64,000 nucleotides of DNA from Glycomyces fuscus (lineage in GTDB: Bacteria > Actinomycetota > Actinomycetes > Streptosporangiales > Streptosporangiaceae), in NCBI GenBank assembly GCA_002529455.1, contig NYMS01000006.1:534432-598431 (forward strand), given 5' to 3'. Under the pieces are notes generated by a model. That model was not told the origin of the DNA. It did no database searches and saw only the letters and a program-made list of their open reading frames with translations. The translations under genes were made by a program, and so were the position numbers. Numbering within the stretch: the first letter of the stretch is position 1; the number at the start of each line of letters is the position of its first letter. Positions 59,979-64,000 of this stretch are shown piece by piece.

Positions 59979-61628
59979 TTAAGCCCGGCTCACGTCCGCC
60001 GTTGAGTCCTCCTTGGGGCCCCGTCCCCCCGGTGCCGGGCCGGAGCGCTCCCGCGAGGCCGTGCCGACCGCTGCCGGGGGCACGAGCCGGGGTACCAGGG
60101 GCGCGGGCGAACCCGACCGCGCCACCCCCCACCAGGTGCCCAGGGAACGCGCCGCGTCGCCCGCCATCCCCAGGGCCGTCCAGGTCACCGGACCGGCCAG
60201 GGCGGCGCCCCTGCCCCGGTGCCAGGCCGCCACGTGCGGCACGACCAGGGCCGCTCCCGCGGCCAGGGCGATGCGGTCCGCGCGCCCGGAGAAGCCGCGC
60301 CGCCCAGGGGAGCGGCGACCGCCCGCGGGAGGCCTCGGGTCGGCGGACCCGCCCGCGGCGCCGGGGCCGCGCCGCCGGAGCACCGCTCCGCCCACCGCCG
60401 CCGCGGCGGCCAGAGGCCACCACGCCGTGCGGACCGCGTGCGTGCCCGCGCGCACGGTGTGCGCGAGGTCCAGCCCGGCCAGCCGCGCCGCCTCGGGCAG
60501 CGGGGTGCGCGCCCCCGCCACGAGGGCACCCGTCACCGCGGCACCGCCCAGCGCGCCGGCCAGCAGGGCGGCGCCGGGACGCCCCGCGAACGCCAGGGCG
60601 AGTCCGGCCGCGCCCGCCCAGGACAGCGCGGGTCCGGCCGCGCGCCCGTCGCGGCGGCTGGCCAGCGGGCCGGCGACCGCCCCGGAGGTGAAGCAGGCGC
60701 GCAGGTACGCGCCCAGGTCCGTGGTCGGGGGCGCCCACACCCTGGACCGGGGTTCGTAGCGCACCGACCAGCCCTGTTCCGCGAGCCGCCACAGCAGGTC
60801 GAGCCCGGCGGCGGCGCCGAGGTCCGGGTCGAGGCCGGCCGCGGAGCGGCGCAGCACCATGACGGGGACCGGCCGCAGGGGGTCGGTGTGCTCGTTGGCC
60901 GACCCCGGACGCTCCTGCCGGGGAAGGGCGTGCCCCCAGGGCAGGACGGGGGCGGGGTCGGCACCCCGGTCCGCACCCGCGCGGCGGGCGGCGACCGAGG
61001 CCACGGTCATCTGCGCGTGGCCCAGGCAGGCGGAGCGGTCGGCCAGGACACGGGGCACCACGGCCGCCACGTCCGGGTCGGCGAAGTGGCCGAGCGCGGT
61101 CTCCAGCCAACCGGGGGCGGGGCGCGTACCCGCCTCGACCAGGGCGACGAACTCGGCGGAGCACGCGCGCAGCGCCTCCGCCAGGGCCCCGGCTCCCCCG
61201 GCCGGGCCGGGGACGACCCGGGCGCCGTGGCGGCGGGCCGTCCACGCGTCGGCCCCGGAGGCGCCGACGACCACGGTCCGCGGCCCGTGGCGGTACTCGG
61301 CGAGGTGGTCCAGGGTGGCGCCCAGCGCGGCGGGGCCGGCCCGGCCGACGACGGCCACCTCGACCGTGTCGCCCGGGGCGAGTGGCAGGGGCCTGGGATG
61401 GGCGAGCCCCGCCCTGATCAGGTCTCGGGCGAACAGGCCCTCGCCCGCGTCCCGCGGCACGGCCCGGCTCAGCCAGCGGATCAGCGCGCTGACCTGCCCC
61501 GGCGTGAGGCGTACCGCCCGCGGCGGGCTCCCGCCGACGAGGACGCGCCCCTCGTCGGCCAGGCGTGCCGCGCGGTCGATCTCGACACCGAGGCCGGGGG
61601 GCAGGGGCGAGCGGGAGAGCATATCCAC
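59979..61628 (-). CDS. mftF: MftF-like glycosyltransferase (mycofactocin type)
   Basis: A 549-residue protein. The start LPPGLGVEIDRAARLADEGR, then VLVGGSPPRAVRLTP matches the N-terminal block of MftF. The GT2 domain follows (VEVAVVGRAGPAALGATLDHL, EFVALVEAGTRPAPGWLETAL, VAAVVPRVL), then several C-terminal membrane helices and an Arg/Pro/Gly-rich tail. MftF adds glucose units to the redox cofactor mycofactocin. No other mft gene (mftA-E) is in the window. The start is GTG at 61628, or ATG two codons later at 61622. A role in another glycan is possible. Confidence 0.82.
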   Translation of the reverse strand: MDMLSRSPLPPGLGVEIDRAARLADEGRVLVGGSPPRAVRLTPGQVSALIRWLSRAVPRDAGEGLFARDLIRAGLAHPRPLPLAPGDTVEVAVVGRAGPAALGATLDHLAEYRHGPRTVVVGASGADAWTARRHGARVVPGPAGGAGALAEALRACSAEFVALVEAGTRPAPGWLETALGHFADPDVAAVVPRVLADRSACLGHAQMTVASVAARRAGADRGADPAPVLPWGHALPRQERPGSANEHTDPLRPVPVMVLRRSAAGLDPDLGAAAGLDLLWRLAEQGWSVRYEPRSRVWAPPTTDLGAYLRACFTSGAVAGPLASRRDGRAAGPALSWAGAAGLALAFAGRPGAALLAGALGGAAVTGALVAGARTPLPEAARLAGLDLAHTVRAGTHAVRTAWWPLAAAAAVGGAVLRRRGPGAAGGSADPRPPAGGRRSPGRRGFSGRADRIALAAGAALVVPHVAAWHRGRGAALAGPVTWTALGMAGDAARSLGTWWGVARSGSPAPLVPRLVPPAAVGTASRERSGPAPGGRGPKEDSTADVSRA

Positions 61629-62304
61629 ACCCTGTCCGGTCGGCGCGGGGGGCGCAAGACCGTGGGAAGCACCAAAATCCCGGAGAGCTTGACCTAATCG
61701 TTACCCATGCTCACAGGCCCCACCAGTTCCGAAAGTCGGCCCGTATCCGCCTCCGGCCGACCCCGCGATCAGACCGGACGCCCCCTTTTGCCAGCTCAGC
61801 CAGGGCTATCCTGGCCAAGCCAGGTCAGCTGGGTTCCCGGGGAGGCACGGAGCGTATGCTAAGCGCGAATACGCCCTTCAGTGTCGTAGGACACATCCGC
61901 CATCCGACATGACCTGCCGTCCCGGCCCGCTCACAGGCCCCACCACCGTCTTCGGGGAAGCCTCGCGGCTTCCTCCCTCCCCCCTGTCGCCGCCCCCGCG
62001 CATGACGTGTGGCACACCGACGCACCCCTCCCTGTCCCAGGGGGCTCGGGCCCGTGGGACCGCTCCGCGCCGTGACCCGACGTACGGGCACGGACGCCTT
62101 CGAGGGCCCGGCACTCCCGTTGCCATGCCCGCCGCGAACACACGTCCCCGGGGAGTGAACCCAATGTGTGACACCGCAGCACCCCACAGCCCTCCCCTCA
62201 CGCGCCACGCGCACGACCCCACCCCCGGGGCCGTCTCCCCGCAACCGGACGCACTCCTGGTCCCGGTATCTTCGTCCCATCCCTTTCGACGTCCGGCGAG
62301 TTCC
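61629..62304. other. 676-bp region with nested inverted repeats upstream of the RsbW-like gene
   Basis: The MftF-like promoter should be at the left end. Repeats include CCAGCT/AGCTGG (61791-61796 and 61827-61832) around CCAGG/CCTGG (61800-61804 and 61810-61814), and GCGTAT/ATACGC (61852-61857 and 61869-61874). An open frame continues from the RsbW-like gene up to an ATG at 62164 with GGGGAG upstream, but its last 12 codons lack the GC3 bias of genes. Confidence 0.4.
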
Positions 62305-62781
62305 ATGGAAGAGCGCACCCCGTACAGCACAGAGACCGCCTCCAGGCCGGCACGGCGGCGCTTCCCCGGCCTGCCGAGCCAGATCGCCTACGCGAGGAGG
62401 TTCGTCGCCCGGCAACTGGTCTCCTCACCGGAGCTGACCACGGCGACGCTGCTCACCAGCGAACTGGCCACGAACGCCATCACGCACAGCGACTCGGGCA
62501 GGGCCACCGGCAAGTTCGAGGTCTGCGTCCACCTGGCGCCGGGGTGGGCGCGGGTGGAGGTGCGGGATCTGGGCAGCACGACCGAGTCGCCCGAACCCCA
62601 GCACCGGGACCCCTACGACACCTCCGAGCACGGCCGGGGCCTGGATCTGGTCGAGGCGCTCTCCAGCAAGTGGGGCGCCGAACCCCGCGGCGACGGGAGG
62701 GGCCGCAAGGTCTGGTTCGAGCTGGTGTGGGACCGCGACACCGCGGCGGCGAACGCCGGCGAGGCCCCCCTCTCCGACTGA
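62305..62781 (+). CDS. RsbW-like ATP-binding anti-sigma/regulatory kinase
   Basis: A 158-residue protein of the HATPase_c_2 type. The pattern is RRFPGLPSQIAYARRFVARQL, then TATLLTSELATNAITHSDSG (N-box), VEVRDLGS (G1-like box), and HGRGLDLVEALSSKWG (G2-like box). Actinomycetes have many such kinases; some bind SigB/SigF-family sigma factors, others act on anti-anti-sigma factors. A sigma gene of that family lies 0.5 kb away on the other strand. I chose the ATG at 62305 near the start of homology; an upstream ATG at 62164 has the better ribosome site and would add 47 Pro-rich residues. Confidence 0.85.
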   Translation: MEERTPYSTETASRPARRRFPGLPSQIAYARRFVARQLVSSPELTTATLLTSELATNAITHSDSGRATGKFEVCVHLAPGWARVEVRDLGSTTESPEPQHRDPYDTSEHGRGLDLVEALSSKWGAEPRGDGRGRKVWFELVWDRDTAAANAGEAPLSD

Positions 62782-62807
62782 CCCGGCCTCCGGGACACCG
62801 GCCGGGT
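62781..62807 (+). terminator. Hairpin after the RsbW-like gene
   Basis: ACCCGGCC (62781-62788) pairs with GGCCGGGT (62800-62807) around an 11-base loop, starting at the last base of the stop codon. Confidence 0.6.
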
Positions 62808-62920
62808 GCCCCTGCGCGCGTGCCGGAGCGCCCGGACACGGAGCGAAGCGGAGCGGAGCCCCGAGAACACGGACTGTTCGGGGCCGCGCCGGTACGCCGC
62901 CGCGTCCGGGATGCCCCTGC

Positions 62921-63091
62921 CTACTCCTCGGTGCCGGCCGCCGGGGACGCCGCCGCACCCGCGTCCTGGTCGGGCGCGGGCAGCCGGAAGCGCTCGTAGA
63001 GTTCGCGCGCGTAGTCCTTGGCCTCCTGTGACGGTTCCTCGCCCAGCTCGTCGCGGACCAGGTCGTCGAGGCTCTTGTTCGTTTCATCCAT
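62921..63091 (-). CDS. 56-residue acidic protein, unknown function
   Basis: A small protein starting MDETNKSLDDLVRDELGEEP. Its middle is a charged helix (AKDYARELYERFRLP) and the tail is Ala/Gly-rich. The ATG at 63091 is the first that gives the helical protein; a longer frame to 63127 has no support. It follows the sigma gene on the same strand, beyond a hairpin. No family is recognised. Confidence 0.6.
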   Translation of the reverse strand: MDETNKSLDDLVRDELGEEPSQEAKDYARELYERFRLPAPDQDAGAAASPAAGTEE

Positions 63092-63211
63092 GGGACGCAG
63101 CCTGCCTGGAGTGCGCGGATAGCACAAATCGCCGCTCCGGTGACGCAGCGGCAGGCCCGATAGCGCACTCTTTGGGAGGTTGTCGGCGAAGCGACCGCAC
63201 CGGTGCCGCGA

Positions 63212-63256
63212 ACAAGCCCTCCCGGACCGGGCGGCCCACGGCCCGGGAAGGCTTGT
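63212..63256 (-). terminator. Hairpin after the sigma-factor gene
   Basis: ACAAGCC and TCCCGG (63212-63218 and 63220-63225) pair with CCGGGA and GGCTTGT (63243-63248 and 63250-63256) with one mismatch and a 17-base loop. It begins 64 bases after the stop on the minus strand. Confidence 0.65.
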
Positions 63257-63319
63257 CCGCGTCCGGAGGAGGGCCCCCGTGGCGTCCTCCGGAAGGTTCG
63301 GGGAGAGGGGACGGTCCTC

Positions 63320-64000
63320 TCAGCGGCGGTCCGGCGACGCCGTGCCGACCTCCTGGCGCAGCTGCTCCAGAACCCCCGACAGCAACCGCGACACGTGCAT
63401 CTGCGAGTACCCCAGCCGGTCCGCGATCTCGGACTGGGTGTGGTCCCCGAAGAACCGCAACCGCAGGATCTCCCGCTCGCGCTCGGGCAGCCGCGCCAGC
63501 GCCGGCTTGAGCGACTCGCGCTCCACCACCCGCTCCAGCGCCGCGTCCTCACTGCCCAGGTGGTCCTCCAGACGCGCGCCCTCCTGCCCCTCGGCGTCGG
63601 AGGAGTCCGGCGCGTCCAGCGACAGCGAACGGTAGGACTCCGAGACCTGCGCCAGCTCACTGACCTCGGCCTCGGGCAGTTCCATCTCCCGCGCCAGCTC
63701 CGCGATCGTGGGCGTACGCGCGTGCTCCTGCTGGAACTCGTTGGTGATCCGGCGCAGCTTGACCCGGTTCTCCTGGTGGCGGCGCGGCACCCGCACCGCC
63801 CAGGTGTGGTCCCGGAAGTGCCGCTTGATCTCCCCCGTCACCGTGGGCAGTAGGTAGGAGATGAAGGGCTTGCCCCGGTCGGGGTCGTAACCGCGCACGG
63901 CCTTGGCCAGCCCCACCATCGCGGTCTGCTTCAGGTCCTCCAGCGGCTCGCCGCGACCCCCGTAGCGGCGGGCGATCTTGTTGATCAACGGCTGGTAGAG
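63320..64000 (-). CDS. SigB/SigF/SigG-family RNA polymerase sigma factor (5' end outside the window)
   Basis: The frame runs off the end of the window; 226 codons are visible. Region 2 has LINKIARRYGGRGEPLEDLKQTAMVGLAKAVRGYDPDRG (split here by sense only), then FISYLLPTVTGEIKRHFRDHTWAVRVPRR. Region 3 follows, and region 4 has LPEREREILRLRFFGDHTQSEIADRLGYSQMHVSRLL, the recognition helix. The conserved GEIKRHFRD and QMHVSRLL blocks mark the stress/sporulation SigB/SigF class. It is probably controlled by an RsbW-like kinase. The start codon is not in the window. Confidence 0.93.
   Translation of the reverse strand, partial: LYQPLINKIARRYGGRGEPLEDLKQTAMVGLAKAVRGYDPDRGKPFISYLLPTVTGEIKRHFRDHTWAVRVPRRHQENRVKLRRITNEFQQEHARTPTIAELAREMELPEAEVSELAQVSESYRSLSLDAPDSSDAEGQEGARLEDHLGSEDAALERVVERESLKPALARLPEREREILRLRFFGDHTQSEIADRLGYSQMHVSRLLSGVLEQLRQEVGTASPDRR

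Overview
The window is about 64 kb of very GC-rich DNA (most genes near 70% GC or above, with G or C in nearly every third codon position). GTG and TTG starts are common and AGGAGG-type ribosome sites are frequent. Gene content (SigB/SigF-type sigma factor, RsbW-like ATPase, Zur-controlled zinc-free ribosomal proteins, Tad/Flp pilus locus without an outer-membrane secretin, MftF-like glycosyltransferase, F420-type oxidoreductase) points to a filamentous actinomycete. Nocardiopsis or a close relative is my best guess; that is inference, not proof. No rRNA, tRNA, IS element, integrase or CRISPR array was seen.

Layout. 1-11 kb: C-terminal part of a TPR/STAND-like protein, a DUF6518-like membrane protein, a divergent SDR/TetR pair, a sortase-anchored surface protein, a membrane protein, an acyltransferase-3/SGNH O-acyltransferase and a lipoprotein. 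11.5-21.9 kb: a five-gene same-strand cluster of two TRAFAC-like GTPases with zinc ribbons, a GAP1-like protein (GTPase-associated protein 1), a 1414-residue Fn3-like scaffold and a 57-residue membrane protein. It resembles the GTPase-centred conflict systems predicted in multicellular bacteria. 22-25 kb: YciI and VOC genes, then a Zur-box operon with a P-loop-less COG0523 protein and cysteine-poor S18, L28 and S14. 25.2-34.2 kb: YkvA-like protein, then a Tad operon (zinc-ribbon protein, CpaB, TadZ/CpaE, two TadE-like, TadA, TadB, TadC) closed by a strong hairpin. 34.2-39.3 kb: secreted subtilase with PKD domains, a deazaflavin-oxidoreductase/hemerythrin fusion, and a divergent ArsR/LLM-oxidoreductase pair.

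39.4-44 kb: a second pilus locus. It has a TIGR04222-like membrane protein, the Flp pilin, a strikingly low-GC pair (OmpA-type lipoprotein and a secreted relative of its N-terminal domain), and a pilin-leader protein fused to a lysozyme-fold domain that lacks the catalytic glutamate. 44.2-53 kb: a GT4 glycosyltransferase, a duplicated YezG-like protein, a TadG-type protein fused to an M15-like peptidase domain, a DUF559-like protein, another Flp-like prepilin whose stop codon is missing, a membrane-anchored protein and a pectate-lyase-like lipoprotein. 53.4-59.4 kb: a dipeptide/oligopeptide ABC operon with a fused double ATPase. 60-64 kb: MftF-like glycosyltransferase, RsbW-like kinase, a small protein and a truncated SigB/SigF-family sigma factor.

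The two points of greatest interest are the GTPase/GAP1 cluster and the dispersed pilus loci. Six proteins in the window carry prepilin-type leaders, and two of these fuse the leader to a cell-wall-enzyme fold.
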